Assembly: GCF_014859555.1 (NCBI RefSeq)
Contig: NZ_JACUTY010000003.1
Location: 1 to 64,000 of the forward strand
Source of the DNA: Thiomicrospira sp.
GTDB lineage: Bacteria; Pseudomonadota; Gammaproteobacteria; Thiomicrospirales; Thiomicrospiraceae
DNA: 64,000 bases
Direction of reading: 5' to 3'
The stretch's first letter is position 1. Every line of letters starts with the position of its first letter. A program made the translations under genes and the position numbers. The notes below the pieces were generated by a model that saw only the letters and a list, made by a program, of their open reading frames with translations, was not told where the DNA came from and did not search any database. Of the stretch, positions 20,136 through 30,036 are shown piece after piece.

Positions 20136-20678
20136 TTATTTTTTAAACAAATATTCGCGATAATGTTTTAACTCATCAATTGACTCAAGGATATCGGCCA
20201 TCGCCAAATGTGCGCCTTGTTTTTTATGTGAAGCATACACATCTGGCGCCCAGCGCTTCGACAGCTCTTTTAATGTACTCACATCTAGGTTCCGATAATG
20301 AAAATAGGCTTCTAATTCGGGCATTTCTTCGACTAAAAAACGTCGATCCTGACAAATGCTGTTGCCACACATAGGCGACACACCTTTTGATACAAACTGG
20401 GCTAAAAACTCAATGGTTTTTAGTTCGGCATCACGCGCTGAAACATTGGAATCTTTTACCCGTTGGGTTAAACCCGAACGACCGTGATGATCAACACACC
20501 AACTATCCATCTTCGCTAGCTCGGTATCGCCCACGTTAATCGCCATAACCGGGCCTTCAGCCAGCACATTTAAATCCGAGTCGGTGACCAGGGTCGCGAT
20601 CTCGATAATTTTGTGCTCACGTGGCTCTAATCCAGTCATCTCAAGATCAATCCAAATCAAATTGTTATCCGATTTCAT
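20136..20678 (-). CDS. orn: Oligoribonuclease
   Basis: Orn degrades 2-5 nt RNA, including pGpG made by EAL phosphodiesterases, and is usually essential in gammaproteobacteria. The 180-aa DEDDh exonuclease shows Exo [11 protein letters not shown] (D11, E13), Exo II in [19 protein letters not shown] and Exo [19 protein letters not shown] precedes the ATG. It is divergent from the Ste24-like protease gene, and rsgA lies two genes beyond, echoing the common orn-rsgA neighbourhood. Confidence 0.97.
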   Translation of the reverse strand: MKSDNNLIWIDLEMTGLEPREHKIIEIATLVTDSDLNVLAEGPVMAINVGDTELAKMDSWCVDHHGRSGLTQRVKDSNVSARDAELKTIEFLAQFVSKGVSPMCGNSICQDRRFLVEEMPELEAYFHYRNLDVSTLKELSKRWAPDVYASHKKQGAHLAMADILESIDELKHYREYLFKK

Positions 20679-20758
20679 AAACTCTGCCTTTTAACTTACA
20701 ATAGCCCACTATATTAACCCGCCAACCCCATAATGAAAACGAGTTTAAAGGTGTTTGT

Positions 20759-22015
20759 ATGAATTTCATCAGTGTCTTGTTTATTCTTAGTCTGGCCAGC
20801 AACTTGTTGATCGAACTTTGGTTAAACGTTAAAAACCAGTTCCACATTCTTCGTCATCGCGAGCAAGTACCTCAAGAGTTTAGCGAAGTGGTCAACTTAG
20901 AGGCGCATCAAAAAGCCGCCGATTATTCACGGGCTAAACTTCAATTAAGCCGTCTTGTTTTGTTCTTTGATGCGGCCGTAATTTTAATCATGACCCTCGG
21001 CGGCGGGTTTCAAGACATTTATCGCATTTGGCAAAACTTAGAGCTTGTACCTATATGGCAAGATGTTGGTTTTCTACTCTCGACCTTTTGGTTTTTAGCC
21101 CTACTTCACCTGCCTTTTGCTATTATCAGCACTTTTAAAATTGAAGCCCAGTTTGGCTTTAACAAAACCACACCGGCTAAATTTATCAGCGACCTCCTGA
21201 AACAGTGGGGGCTGATGTTTATTTTAGGCCTGCCTTTGCTTTGGGCAATTGTCAGTATTATGAACAGCTATATCGACCAGGCCTGGTGGTTATATACCTG
21301 GCTAATTTGGATGGGGTTTAATTTAACTTTATTGTGGGCTTATCCTAAATGGATTGCGCCGTTGTTTAATAAGTTCACCCCGCTTGAAGAGGGTGAAATG
21401 AAACAACGCATTGAAGCCTTATTGGAACGCACCGGATTTGAATCGAATGGTATTTTTGTGATGGATGGCTCATCACGTTCCGGCCATGGCAATGCTTATT
21501 TTACGGGCATGGGCAAAAACAAACGCATCGTGTTTTTTGACACCCTACTGGAAAAACTCACGGTCGATGAAGTCGAAGCTGTACTGGCACATGAACTCGG
21601 CCACTTTAAGCACGGCCACATTACTAAACGTTTAATTGAAGGCGCGGCAATCAGCTTAATCGGTTTAGCTTTATTGGGCTGGCTGGTTCAGTTGCCGGCT
21701 TTCTATAGCGGGCTCGGGATTGAAAGCGCATCACCGGCAGCGGCCTTGTTATTATTCGTTACCGCCGTACCCGTCATGTTCTTTTTGTTAGGGCCAATTA
21801 TGGCGTTTAAAAGCCGCAAACATGAATTTGAAGCCGATGCGTTTGCCGCTCAGCATGTTGGCGCGCAACATTTAATCAGTGCACTATTAAAGCTTTACCG
21901 TGATAATGCGAGCACTTTAACACCGGACCCAAGCTTCTCGGCTTACCACGACAGCCATCCACCCGCTAAAATTCGCATCGACCATTTAAACACCTTAAAA
22001 GGAGAAAACCAATGA
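20759..22015 (+). CDS. M48 family metalloprotease (Ste24/CAAX protease 1-like)
   Basis: This 418-aa integral membrane zinc protease resembles eukaryotic Ste24 in domain order: an N-terminal M48 membrane extension with several hydrophobic helices, then the peptidase domain. The zinc motif is AHELGHFKHGH, and the downstream glutamate ligand lies in EFEADAFAAQH. A bacterial substrate is not known. It overlaps phhB by 4 bp (ATGA). A palindrome copy encodes DQAWWLY near residue 174-180, inside a membrane-flanking segment. Confidence 0.93.
   Translation: MNFISVLFILSLASNLLIELWLNVKNQFHILRHREQVPQEFSEVVNLEAHQKAADYSRAKLQLSRLVLFFDAAVILIMTLGGGFQDIYRIWQNLELVPIWQDVGFLLSTFWFLALLHLPFAIISTFKIEAQFGFNKTTPAKFISDLLKQWGLMFILGLPLLWAIVSIMNSYIDQAWWLYTWLIWMGFNLTLLWAYPKWIAPLFNKFTPLEEGEMKQRIEALLERTGFESNGIFVMDGSSRSGHGNAYFTGMGKNKRIVFFDTLLEKLTVDEVEAVLAHELGHFKHGHITKRLIEGAAISLIGLALLGWLVQLPAFYSGLGIESASPAAALLLFVTAVPVMFFLLGPIMAFKSRKHEFEADAFAAQHVGAQHLISALLKLYRDNASTLTPDPSFSAYHDSHPPAKIRIDHLNTLKGENQ
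21273..21290. repeat. Palindrome family copy 7
   Basis: 16 of 18 positions match. Inside the Ste24-like protease gene, encoding DQAWW. Confidence 0.85.
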
Positions 22016-22353
22016 GTGAACTCCCAAATTTATTAGAACAAAAATGTGAAGACATACCAAAAGGCCAAAAAGGTTTAGTGATTCCGACGATTGAAAGTTA
22101 CCTGAATATGCTTCCCGGTTGGGATGTAACCCTGGATTATGCATCGATCCATAAAACCTTCCGTTTTAAAAACTACCATCAAACCGTCGCGTTTGTGAAT
22201 GCGGTTACTTGGGTGGCTCACAAAGAAGATCACCACCCGACTATTTGCTTTGGATATAACGAATGCACCATCACACTTAAAACTCATAACATAAAAGGTC
22301 TAAGCCAAAATGATATGATTATGGCCGCCAAAATTAACGCTTTATTGGATTAA
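22012..22353 (+). CDS. phhB: Pterin-4a-carbinolamine dehydratase
   Basis: PhhB-type enzymes dehydrate 4a-hydroxytetrahydropterin, recycling the cofactor of aromatic amino acid hydroxylases; in bacteria without such hydroxylases they may serve molybdopterin or other pterins. The 113-aa product has the signature EDHHPTICFGYNECTITLKTHNIKGLSQND with the paired active-site histidines. GGAGAA lies within the overlap with the upstream protease gene. No hydroxylase gene is in the window. Confidence 0.93.
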   Translation: MSELPNLLEQKCEDIPKGQKGLVIPTIESYLNMLPGWDVTLDYASIHKTFRFKNYHQTVAFVNAVTWVAHKEDHHPTICFGYNECTITLKTHNIKGLSQNDMIMAAKINALLD

Positions 22354-22418
22354 GCATTCCCCCTGAAGCACGAGGTTTTCGATTCGCTTGTGTATCGGTG
22401 GTGAACCTAGGAAATGTT

Positions 22419-23405
22419 ATGAGCAAACGCAAACTTAGCGATCAACAACAACGCCGTGTTCAACAAAAACGCCAAGCGGATTCGTTACCCACCGAAAGCT
22501 CGATACGACCAGGCCTGGTGGTCACCAACTTTGGTAAACGTTTACTGGTAGAAACGGAGCAGGGTGAGCTCGTTAACTGCGCCGTGCGTCAACATCTTGG
22601 CAAACTCGTCGCAGGTGATCGCGTGAGGTGGCAACCGGACATCGAAGCAGGCACTGGTGTGGTGAGTGAAGTGCTTGCTCGTCACAGTGAGTTGTCTCGT
22701 CCAGGCTTCCGAGGCCAAACTCGCATGGTCGCCGCCAATATTGATGTGATTGGCATTGTCACACCAATCGAACCCGGCATTCATCCAGACATGATCGACC
22801 GCTACCTGGTGGCGGCCGCGCAATTAAACATTCCGGTTGCGATCATCATTAATAAAATTGATCTGATTCAAGATGATGAAGCTTGGGAAGCCGTCGCAGA
22901 ATTATTAATACCTTACGAAGAAATGGGCATTGAACTGATTCCGGTTTCCAGCCAACTTGAAGATGGCCTTGAAGATTTAGAAGCTTTTTTAGACCAACAA
23001 ACTAGTGTGTTAGTTGGGCCTTCCGGGGCGGGCAAATCCTCTTTAATTAACGCGTTAATTCCAGACTTAGACATCCGTACCAGCGCGTTATCGGCCGCGA
23101 CTGGGTTAGGTGTACACACGACAACCAACAGTATTCTTTACCACCTACCCAAAGGTGGCGACATCATTGACTCTCCAGGGGTTCGTCAATTCAGCCCAAG
23201 CCCTTGCTCACTTACTGAACTAGAGGGTTACTATACCGATTTTGAGCCTTTTCTAGGCCAGTGTAAATTTCATAATTGCACCCATGACATCGAACCAGAT
23301 TGTGCTATCAAACAAGCTGTTGAGCAGGATAAAATTGCCTACAGTCGTTATCAAAGCTTTCAGCGTTTATTACAAGAATTTAAACAAAACGAAATAAAAT
23401 ATTAA
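22419..23405 (+). CDS. rsgA: Ribosome small-subunit GTPase RsgA (YjeQ)
   Basis: RsgA is a circularly permuted GTPase acting late in 30S maturation. I chose ATG 22419 (328 aa) because AGGA precedes it; the track's GTG is upstream of that site. The permuted order is visible: OB fold, NKID (145-148), GPSGAGKS P-loop (200-207), DSPG (251-254), then a zinc finger with Cys282, Cys287, His289, Cys295. The basic N-terminus is typical. One palindrome copy encodes RPGLVV at the start of the OB fold. Confidence 0.97.
   Translation: MSKRKLSDQQQRRVQQKRQADSLPTESSIRPGLVVTNFGKRLLVETEQGELVNCAVRQHLGKLVAGDRVRWQPDIEAGTGVVSEVLARHSELSRPGFRGQTRMVAANIDVIGIVTPIEPGIHPDMIDRYLVAAAQLNIPVAIIINKIDLIQDDEAWEAVAELLIPYEEMGIELIPVSSQLEDGLEDLEAFLDQQTSVLVGPSGAGKSSLINALIPDLDIRTSALSAATGLGVHTTTNSILYHLPKGGDIIDSPGVRQFSPSPCSLTELEGYYTDFEPFLGQCKFHNCTHDIEPDCAIKQAVEQDKIAYSRYQSFQRLLQEFKQNEIKY
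22505..22522. repeat. Palindrome family copy 8
   Basis: 17 of 18 positions match. Inside rsgA, encoding RPGLVV, near the N-terminus. Confidence 0.88.
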
Positions 23406-23442
23406 TATTTCGCCATAAAATATATCAATGCACTAGCAAAAA

Positions 23443-23616
23443 TTAGGCGACTAAAAACACGGAAATTAAATACAGCAGTATCGACGACACCCCGACAACA
23501 CCCAACCAAAATAAAAACACCCAACCTAACGGCTTAGGATTGTTCACCAGTTTTAATGCATACCAGCTAACAATTGTGGCTAATATCGTAATCAGCCAAA
23601 GTTTAATCAAAACCAT
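23443..23616 (-). CDS. 57-aa two-helix membrane protein (not in ORF track)
   Basis: This small frame starts at ATG 23616, preceded by AAGGGAGG four bases upstream, and ends at TAA 23443. It encodes MVLIKLWLITILATIVSWYA, a short polar turn LKLVNNPKPLG, then WVFLFWLGVVGVSSILLYLI and a short tail. Two hydrophobic helices joined by an Asn/Pro loop, together with the strong ribosome site and location in an otherwise empty 435-bp gap, argue that it is a real gene. I do not recognise the family. It is convergent with rsgA. Confidence 0.75.
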   Translation of the reverse strand: MVLIKLWLITILATIVSWYALKLVNNPKPLGWVFLFWLGVVGVSSILLYLISVFLVA

Positions 23617-23757
23617 GCAACCTCCCTTTTGTGAAAAAACATTCTAACCCAATAAGCGCTGTTTTAATCTAAGTGTTTTTTATTAACTCTTTATACACAC
23701 CCATAAAATTAACTAATAACATTAATTGCTTATAGTCGCGTCAAGCCCTGCATTAGC

Positions 23758-23786
23758 TTGACTCAAGCTTGCTTTTAGTTTCTAAT
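23758..23786 (+). promoter_or_regulatory. Predicted promoter of the first cytochrome c gene
   Basis: TTGACT at 23758-23763 and TCTAAT at 23781-23786 are separated by 17 bp, a near-consensus sigma-70 promoter, and are followed by a leader of about 50 nt to the ATG at 23841. Confidence 0.65.
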
Positions 23787-23840
23787 TAGCGCTAAGGGTT
23801 AACCCTGAAATTTTTATTTAGTACTTTAGGAGAGTGCATA

Positions 23841-24146
23841 ATGAGTAAAGCAATTTTAGCTGCTGCGGCAGTAGGTTTAATGTCTTTTGGTATGGTTGCT
23901 CAAGCAGCTGACGTAAGAGCTGGTCAAGCAGCCTACTCAACCTGCATGGGTTGTCACGGTGCAGGTGGTGAAGGTGGTGTAGGGCCGTCTGTTAAAGGTC
24001 GTGATGCTGGTGAATTAGCTGGCCTCCTTAAAAAGTACCGTGCTGGCGAAAGCGTTGGCCCTATGTCTGCAATGATGCAGCCTATGGCCGCTGGTTTGTC
24101 TGACGCTGACATCGAAAACCTAGCAGCTTATATGTCAGGTCTATAA
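23841..24146 (+). CDS. Small periplasmic cytochrome c
   Basis: A 101-aa class I cytochrome c with a Sec signal peptide (cleavage after MVAQAA is likely) and one heme site CMGCH at 35-39. The methionine-rich segment GPMSAMMQPMAAGLSD near 73-88 supplies the distal ligand, as in c553/c5-type electron carriers. AGGAGAG precedes the ATG. Its own promoter and a perfect terminator make it monocistronic, and codon choice (GCT, GGT, GTT) suggests high expression. A role as carrier for Sox-derived electrons is plausible but not shown. Confidence 0.92.
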   Translation: MSKAILAAAAVGLMSFGMVAQAADVRAGQAAYSTCMGCHGAGGEGGVGPSVKGRDAGELAGLLKKYRAGESVGPMSAMMQPMAAGLSDADIENLAAYMSGL

Positions 24147-24162
24147 TTTTATAGTGCTTGAT

Positions 24163-24190
24163 AAAAAAACCGCCTACGGGCGGTTTTTTT
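24163..24190 (+). terminator. Terminator after the first cytochrome c gene
   Basis: AAAAAAACCGCC-TACG-GGCGGTTTTTTT is a perfect rho-independent terminator. Confidence 0.93.
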
Positions 24191-24266
24191 ATTTATATGA
24201 CTGATTTGGTTATAATAAACCACAGTTATTCCTGTTAATATGAGTTCAAACTTGGAGAAAATGAGC

Positions 24267-24563
24267 ATGAAAAAAGGAATCATCACCGCGTTCGCTTTAA
24301 GCTTAATCAGCATGGGCGCTATTGCAATGGAACCGCCAGCTAAAAGCAATACCTGTGTCGCATGTCATGGCGCTGATGGTAATAGCTTAGCACCCAACTT
24401 CCCTAAAATTGCCGGTCAACACGCAGCCTACCTAGAAAAAGCCCTAAAAGATTATCGTGAAGGTTTACGTCGCAATTCTATGATGGCTCCCTTTGCTCGT
24501 GATCTAACAAATGAAGAAATTAAAGCGTTAGCTGAGTTCTACTCAAAACAAACGCCTAAATAA
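24267..24563 (+). CDS. Small periplasmic cytochrome c (c553-like)
   Basis: A second class I cytochrome c of 98 aa from ATG 24267. I preferred this start because GGAGA lies 8 nt upstream and it begins a clean signal peptide (MKKGIITAFALSLISMGAIA); ATGs at 24240 and 24261 fit worse. One heme site CVACH is at 30-34 and the distal methionine is in NSMMAPFARDLT. A TATAAT at 24211-24216 may be its -10 box. It is tandem with, but only distantly similar to, the cytochrome upstream. Confidence 0.9.
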   Translation: MKKGIITAFALSLISMGAIAMEPPAKSNTCVACHGADGNSLAPNFPKIAGQHAAYLEKALKDYREGLRRNSMMAPFARDLTNEEIKALAEFYSKQTPK

Positions 24564-24577
24564 ATAGTTACGTAACG

Positions 24578-24623
24578 AGCTACAAAAAAGCCGCTAGTTT
24601 AAAATAGCGGCTTTTTTGTAGCT
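24578..24623. terminator. Bidirectional terminator
   Basis: AGCTACAAAAAAGCCGCTA and its exact complement TAGCGGCTTTTTTGTAGCT form a 19-bp stem, serving the cytochrome gene on the plus strand and the large dehydrogenase on the minus strand. Confidence 0.93.
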
Positions 24624-24642
24624 TAAATTAAGCGCGCGAATC

Positions 24643-27600
24643 TTACAACAATACGCGCTCAATCCCTTCATTTTCCAGCTTCGAAATAAAGTCTTTTTTC
24701 CAGCTTTTGCCAAGCAGGTTATTCACCATTTCTACCACAATATAATCGGTTTTTAGGCCGGTTTCATCTTGGTAACGGTTTAAGCCCTGTTGACAAGCTG
24801 GGCATGAAGTTAATAACTTCACGTTGCCATTCACCGCTTTCTCCGAACCCGTTAATTCTTTAATACCTTGCTTTAACTCGGCTTCCTTGCGGAAGCGTAA
24901 TTGGTTTGCAATATCGGGACGTGCCGTCGCCAGCGTACCCGCCTCACTGCAACAACGGTCATTTAAAGGCACATCCATTCCAGTTAACGTGCTGGCTACC
25001 TTAGCCGAATCGTATTTTTTCATTGGATCATGGCAAGGCTCGTGATACATATATTGCACCCCTTCGACCCCCTGCATTTTGACCCCTTTTTCCATTAGGT
25101 ATTCGTGGATATCTAATAATCGACAACCCGGGAAAATTTGTTCAAACTCATACTTTAACAATTGATCCATACAGGTACCACATGAAACCAACACGGTTTT
25201 AATATCCAAATAATTGAGCGTATTGGCGACACGATGGAACAAAGCTCGGTTTTCAGTCGTTATTTGTGCGCCTTTCGCCGCTTGACCGGCCGCCGTTTGT
25301 GGGTAACCACAACACAAATACCCTGGTGGAAGAATAGTCTGAACACCGGTTTCATACAGCATGGTTAAGGTCGCCATACTGATGTCACTGAATAAACGCT
25401 CTGAACCACAGCCTGGGAAATAAAACACGGCTTCGGTTTCTTCTGTGGTTTTAACCGGATCGCGCAAAATCGGCACAACCGTACGATCTTCAAGTGACAA
25501 CAAGGCACGCATAGTAGGCTGATTAGGACCTATATCCAACGGCTTACGCACAAAATGAACCACCTGCTGAATCACAGGGGTTTGACCTGTAGAACTGGCC
25601 GGCAACTGACCTTTGCGCCCAAGTATTCCAGTCCATTTGGCTAAACGATGACCAACACGTTGACTGACAGCGCCCCAACCTAATAAGGTGGTGCGCAAAA
25701 ACTTCACTAGGCCTGGTTGTCCGGTATTTAAGTAGAATAGCGCTGCTTTGGTACCAATACTGATTTGTTTTTGCCCCATATCGGTTAAGATTTTGCGCAT
25801 GCGTATCGAGACATCACCAAAATCGATATCAACCGGACAAGGCGCTTCACATTTATGACAGGTGGTGCAGTGATCCGCGACATCGTTCATCGCATCAAAA
25901 TGATGCAGTGAAATGCCACGTCGGGTTTGCTCTTCGTATAAAAATGCTTCGATGACTTGGCCGGTAGCTAAAATTTTATCCCGCGGTGAATAAAGTAGGT
26001 TTGCGCGTGGAATATGGGTTTGACACACGGGTTTACACTTGCCGCAACGCAAACAATCTTTAATATCATTATTGAGCTGATCAAGCTCACTGGCCTCTAA
26101 AATCAAGGCTTCCTGCTTCACTAATGACAAGGACGGCGTATAGGCATTATGCAAGCCAGAACCCGGCATCAGTTTGCCTTTGTTAAAGTGACCATTCGGA
26201 TCAACTTTATTTTTGTAGTCCACAAAAGCCTGAATTTTTTCCGGCGATAAAAACTCAATTTTGGTTAAGCCGATACCATGCTCACCTGAAATTACGCCGC
26301 CTAAATCGGTTGCTAATTTCATCACACGTTTAACCACGAGATCCGCCAACTGAATCATCTGATAGTTATTAGAATGCACCGGTATATTGGTGTGGATATT
26401 GCCATCGCCAGCGTGCATGTGTAATGCCACAAACAATCGTGCGTTACGTAATTCAAAATGCAACTCTTTTAAACGCACCATAACCGCTTCAAAGTCATGG
26501 CCCATAAAGGTTTGCTGCAAAAAACCCAACACTTCTTGACGGTATGAAATTACCAAGTCTCGGCGTAGAATCAGCTTAACCAAAGTATCATTATCACGTA
26601 TTTGAGTACGCGCACTTTCATCTAGAAAATCGACTAAATTGGCGGCCGGCTGATCTAACGAGCTTAACAAGGTAGTCCAGCGAAGCTTCACTTTCTCTAA
26701 ATGCAGAAGCGTCGCCTGCACTTTCGAATTAAAGTATTCGGCTGGCCCGCCTTGGCTGTCTTCAAAGTCGTCTTCGAGAGTATATTCGGGAATATCGCTT
26801 GAGAAATAGGCACTTAAGCTATCTAAAATATCAATTTTATTTTGAATCGACATTTCGATGTTAATGCGTTCAATGCCTTCGTTATATTCATTTAAACGTG
26901 GCAATGGAATCACCACGTCTTCGTTGACTTTAAAAGCATTGGTGTGTGCTGAAATCGCAGCGGTACGTGAACGATCTGCCCAGAAACGTTTACGCGCATC
27001 AGCACTCACCGCCACAAAACCTTCGGCATTACGTTTATTCGCTAACTCAACAATTTCTTGACAAGTTTTTGCAACTTCAAAGCCGTTTTCGCCAGCAATA
27101 TCGCCGATCAAAATCATTTTAGGCAATTCACGACGTTTGGCTTTAGTGTTGTATTTAACCGCTCTTACATAACGTTCGTCCAAATGTTCTAAACCAGCCA
27201 GCAAAATACCTTGAGCTTTTTTGCTTTCTATAAAGTCGGTGATTTCAACAATCGCAGGTACGGCTAAACTTAAATCGGTGCCGAAAAACTCTAAACATAC
27301 AGTACGAATGTGTTCTGGCATACGATGCAAAATAAAACGTGCCGAGGTAATTAAGCCATCACAACCTTCTTTTTGCACGCCAGGCAAACCACTCAGGAAC
27401 TTATCGGTAACATCCTTACCTAAACCGGCTTGGCGGAAGGCCGTACCCGGTATATTTAGGGTTTCAACCTCCCCCACCGGCGTAACGCCATCGCGTTGAT
27501 AACGGTGGATTTCAAATGTGACCATCGCTTGATCTTGGAGCTTTCCTAGATTGTGATTAACACGTACCACTTCTAACCAGGTGGCATCCGGCATTACCAT

Positions 27601-28503
27601 TTTCCACGAAGCTAAATTATCCAGCGTAGTGCCCCACAACACGGCTTTTTTGCCGCCAGCATTCATCGAAATATTACCGCCAATGGTGGAAGCATCATGC
27701 GAAGTCGGATCAACCGCAAACACTAAATCATTGCGTTCTGCCAATTCGGTTACGCGCTTAGTCACGACCCCAGCACCAGTACGCACGGTAGGTACTTTAA
27801 CGCCCACCCCCGGCAGCTCAATTGGCTCAACCATACTGAGGAATTCAAGTTTCTCAGTGTTAATAACCGCCGTATTGGCATGCAAAGGAATCGCGCCACC
27901 TGTATAACCTGTGCCACCACCACGTGGAATAATCACTAGACCAAGTTCAATACAGGCTGCCACAATATCTGCGACTTCCTGCTCGGTATCCGGGCAAATC
28001 ACCACCAATGGCAACTCAACCCGCCAGTCAGTCGCATCGGTTGCATGCGCTACCCTAGACAAACCACCAAAGTTTGCATTATCCGCACGTGTGATTTTCT
28101 TTAGTCGTTTACTAACTTTTTGGCGCAGGGCCACTTGTTGCGGAAACCAGGCTTCAAAATCAGCTACGGCCTTACGCACAGAATTGAGTAACGACTCAGC
28201 TACCTTATTATTATTTAAGCGGGCTTCAACCTGAGCTAAACGATGATGCAAAGCATTAATTAAAGCACTTCGACGTTTGGGGTTTTCCAACAAGTCGTCC
28301 TGAATATATGGGTTGCGTGACACCACCCACATATCCCCCAACACTTCAAACAACATTTGCGCAGAACGCCCTGTATTACGAGTTTCACGCAACTGTTCGA
28401 TCGTCTGCCAACTCGCTTCACCTAAAAAACGTAAAACGATTTCTCGATCTGAAAAAGAAGTGTAATTGTAAGGAATCTCGCGAATGCGTTTTGTCGCTGT
28501 CAT
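24643..28503 (-). CDS. Fused FAD-linked dehydrogenase / iron-sulfur protein (DUF3683 type)
   Basis: This 1286-aa protein joins, in order: a DUF3683-like N-terminus (about 1-130), a GlcD-type FAD-binding PCMH domain with [12 protein letters not shown] near 194-205, an FAD-linked oxidase C-terminal domain with GEHGIGLTK, a pair of 4Fe-4S motifs ([11 protein letters not shown] and [11 protein letters not shown]), and two CCG domains (PGCGSERLF...CCGYP and EPCHDP...CCSEAGT). It looks like glycolate/D-lactate dehydrogenase subunits GlcD and GlcF in one chain and should pass electrons to the quinone pool or cytochromes. The 2-hydroxy-acid substrate is unknown. It is probably monocistronic. Confidence 0.9.
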   Translation of the reverse strand: MTATKRIREIPYNYTSFSDREIVLRFLGEASWQTIEQLRETRNTGRSAQMLFEVLGDMWVVSRNPYIQDDLLENPKRRSALINALHHRLAQVEARLNNNKVAESLLNSVRKAVADFEAWFPQQVALRQKVSKRLKKITRADNANFGGLSRVAHATDATDWRVELPLVVICPDTEQEVADIVAACIELGLVIIPRGGGTGYTGGAIPLHANTAVINTEKLEFLSMVEPIELPGVGVKVPTVRTGAGVVTKRVTELAERNDLVFAVDPTSHDASTIGGNISMNAGGKKAVLWGTTLDNLASWKMVMPDATWLEVVRVNHNLGKLQDQAMVTFEIHRYQRDGVTPVGEVETLNIPGTAFRQAGLGKDVTDKFLSGLPGVQKEGCDGLITSARFILHRMPEHIRTVCLEFFGTDLSLAVPAIVEITDFIESKKAQGILLAGLEHLDERYVRAVKYNTKAKRRELPKMILIGDIAGENGFEVAKTCQEIVELANKRNAEGFVAVSADARKRFWADRSRTAAISAHTNAFKVNEDVVIPLPRLNEYNEGIERINIEMSIQNKIDILDSLSAYFSSDIPEYTLEDDFEDSQGGPAEYFNSKVQATLLHLEKVKLRWTTLLSSLDQPAANLVDFLDESARTQIRDNDTLVKLILRRDLVISYRQEVLGFLQQTFMGHDFEAVMVRLKELHFELRNARLFVALHMHAGDGNIHTNIPVHSNNYQMIQLADLVVKRVMKLATDLGGVISGEHGIGLTKIEFLSPEKIQAFVDYKNKVDPNGHFNKGKLMPGSGLHNAYTPSLSLVKQEALILEASELDQLNNDIKDCLRCGKCKPVCQTHIPRANLLYSPRDKILATGQVIEAFLYEEQTRRGISLHHFDAMNDVADHCTTCHKCEAPCPVDIDFGDVSIRMRKILTDMGQKQISIGTKAALFYLNTGQPGLVKFLRTTLLGWGAVSQRVGHRLAKWTGILGRKGQLPASSTGQTPVIQQVVHFVRKPLDIGPNQPTMRALLSLEDRTVVPILRDPVKTTEETEAVFYFPGCGSERLFSDISMATLTMLYETGVQTILPPGYLCCGYPQTAAGQAAKGAQITTENRALFHRVANTLNYLDIKTVLVSCGTCMDQLLKYEFEQIFPGCRLLDIHEYLMEKGVKMQGVEGVQYMYHEPCHDPMKKYDSAKVASTLTGMDVPLNDRCCSEAGTLATARPDIANQLRFRKEAELKQGIKELTGSEKAVNGNVKLLTSCPACQQGLNRYQDETGLKTDYIVVEMVNNLLGKSWKKDFISKLENEGIERVLL
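25703..25720. repeat. Palindrome family copy 9 (degenerate)
   Basis: 14 of 18 positions match (CACTAGGCCTGGTTGT). Inside the flavin/iron-sulfur dehydrogenase gene, encoding QPGLV. Confidence 0.6.
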
Positions 28504-28567
28504 TTTTGCACTGCCACCTTAGGATTGAAAGTTAATAACATCAAGGGAAAATTATATGACCTGATAA

Positions 28568-28585
28568 ACCACCAGGCCTGCTAAT
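28568..28585. repeat. Palindrome family copy 10 (intergenic)
   Basis: 15 of 18 positions match (ACCACCAGGCCTGCTAAT). It lies between der and the large dehydrogenase gene, both on the minus strand. Confidence 0.7.
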
Positions 28586-28602
28586 TAAATAGGGTTAAAC
28601 CA

Positions 28603-30036
28603 TTAGTTTGAACGCTGTCTTGGCTTATTTCGAGCTTTTTTCGACTCTGCGAATGTTTTAATTCGGCGTTTTCGATCTTTTTGTTTTGGCGTTAATAGAT
28701 CTTTGTTCTCATCAAATGGGTTTTCACCCACTCTGAACTCTACAATAACCGGTGTGCCTTCCCATTTAAACGCTTTTCGAAATACATTTTCTAAATAACG
28801 CTTATAAGGTGTGGGAACCTTGTCCAATTTATTACCATGGATAATGACACGCGGTGGGTTTAAGCCACCTAAGTGAGCATAACGCATTTTTAAACGACGC
28901 CCGCCTACTAACGGTGGTTGATGATCCAGTATGGCTTGTTCCAGCACTCGATTTAAGTCCGATGTCGGCACTTTATGTGTGGCCGCATGGTAAACCTGTT
29001 TAATTGTTTTGAATAAATCGCCCACACCGGTGCCATGCAAAGCCGAAATGAGATGCGTTTTAGCATATTCGACAAACTGCAAACGATAATCCAACTCGTG
29101 GCGGATTTTTTTGCGTTGATCTTGGTCTAAGTTATCCCATTTATTTACCGCTAGAACCAAGCCGCGTCCAGACTCTATCGCCAAACCTAACAAGGTTAAA
29201 TCTTGATCGGTAATGCCTTCGGAACCGTCCATTAACATCACCACCACATGCGCATCCTGCATGGCTTCGATGGCTTTTAAAATACTGAACTTTTCAATTT
29301 TTTCGAATACATTTTTTCGACGACGCACTCCCGCTGTATCAATCAGGGTATAAGCTTGTCCGTCACGTTCAAACGGCACATAAATACTATCGCGTGTGGT
29401 ACCGGGCATATCAAACGCCACTACACGGTCTTCACCTAGCATTCGGTTGATTAGGGTGGACTTGCCTACATTTGGGCGACCGATTACCGCGACTCGAATG
29501 CCCGGGTGTTCGTCCAAACCAACATCGTCACTTAATAGTTCATTCGGTAAACGTTCAATTAAATCATCCACCGCTTCGGCTACGTTATCACCATGAGCGG
29601 ATGAAATCCCAATTGGCTCGCCTAACCCCATGCCATAAAACTCAGCGGTTAAGACTTCTAGGTTACAGCCTTCGGTTTTATTTACCAGCAACTGTACTGG
29701 TTTACCAAAACTCCTAATAAAGTTCGCAATCGATTCATCTGCGGGGGTTAACCCGGCTCGGCCATCGGTAATAAAGAAAATCGCATGAGCTTCTTCCAGT
29801 GCTTGCTGAACTTGAGATGCCATTAAAGGATCAATCCCAAGGCCTTCACCACTCAGTCCGCCGGTATCGACCACAATATAGTCATGTTCACCCACTCGAC
29901 CCGTGCCATATTGACGGTCACGGGTTAAACCCGGATAGTCGGCCACAATGGCGTCGCGGGTTTTAGTCAAACGGTTAAATAGGGTAGATTTACCTACATT
30001 GGGTCGCCCCACTAGGGCCACAATCGGTTTACTCAT
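28603..30036 (-). CDS. der: Ribosome-associated GTPase Der (EngA)
   Basis: Der has two tandem GTPase domains and acts in 50S assembly. The 477-aa product shows GRPNVGKST at 10-18 and again near 187-195, with DTGG and DTAG G3 motifs, NKTE and NKWD G4 motifs, a KH-like C-terminal domain (LGGLNPPRVIIHGN) and a basic tail. Its start overlaps the bamB stop region by 8 bp, preserving the widespread bamB-der coupling. Confidence 0.98.
   Translation of the reverse strand: MSKPIVALVGRPNVGKSTLFNRLTKTRDAIVADYPGLTRDRQYGTGRVGEHDYIVVDTGGLSGEGLGIDPLMASQVQQALEEAHAIFFITDGRAGLTPADESIANFIRSFGKPVQLLVNKTEGCNLEVLTAEFYGMGLGEPIGISSAHGDNVAEAVDDLIERLPNELLSDDVGLDEHPGIRVAVIGRPNVGKSTLINRMLGEDRVVAFDMPGTTRDSIYVPFERDGQAYTLIDTAGVRRRKNVFEKIEKFSILKAIEAMQDAHVVVMLMDGSEGITDQDLTLLGLAIESGRGLVLAVNKWDNLDQDQRKKIRHELDYRLQFVEYAKTHLISALHGTGVGDLFKTIKQVYHAATHKVPTSDLNRVLEQAILDHQPPLVGGRRLKMRYAHLGGLNPPRVIIHGNKLDKVPTPYKRYLENVFRKAFKWEGTPVIVEFRVGENPFDENKDLLTPKQKDRKRRIKTFAESKKARNKPRQRSN

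Noticed and set aside
21223-21240. TTTAGGCCTGCCTTT as another palindrome copy.
   Set aside because: The left flank does not match and only AGGCCTG is shared.
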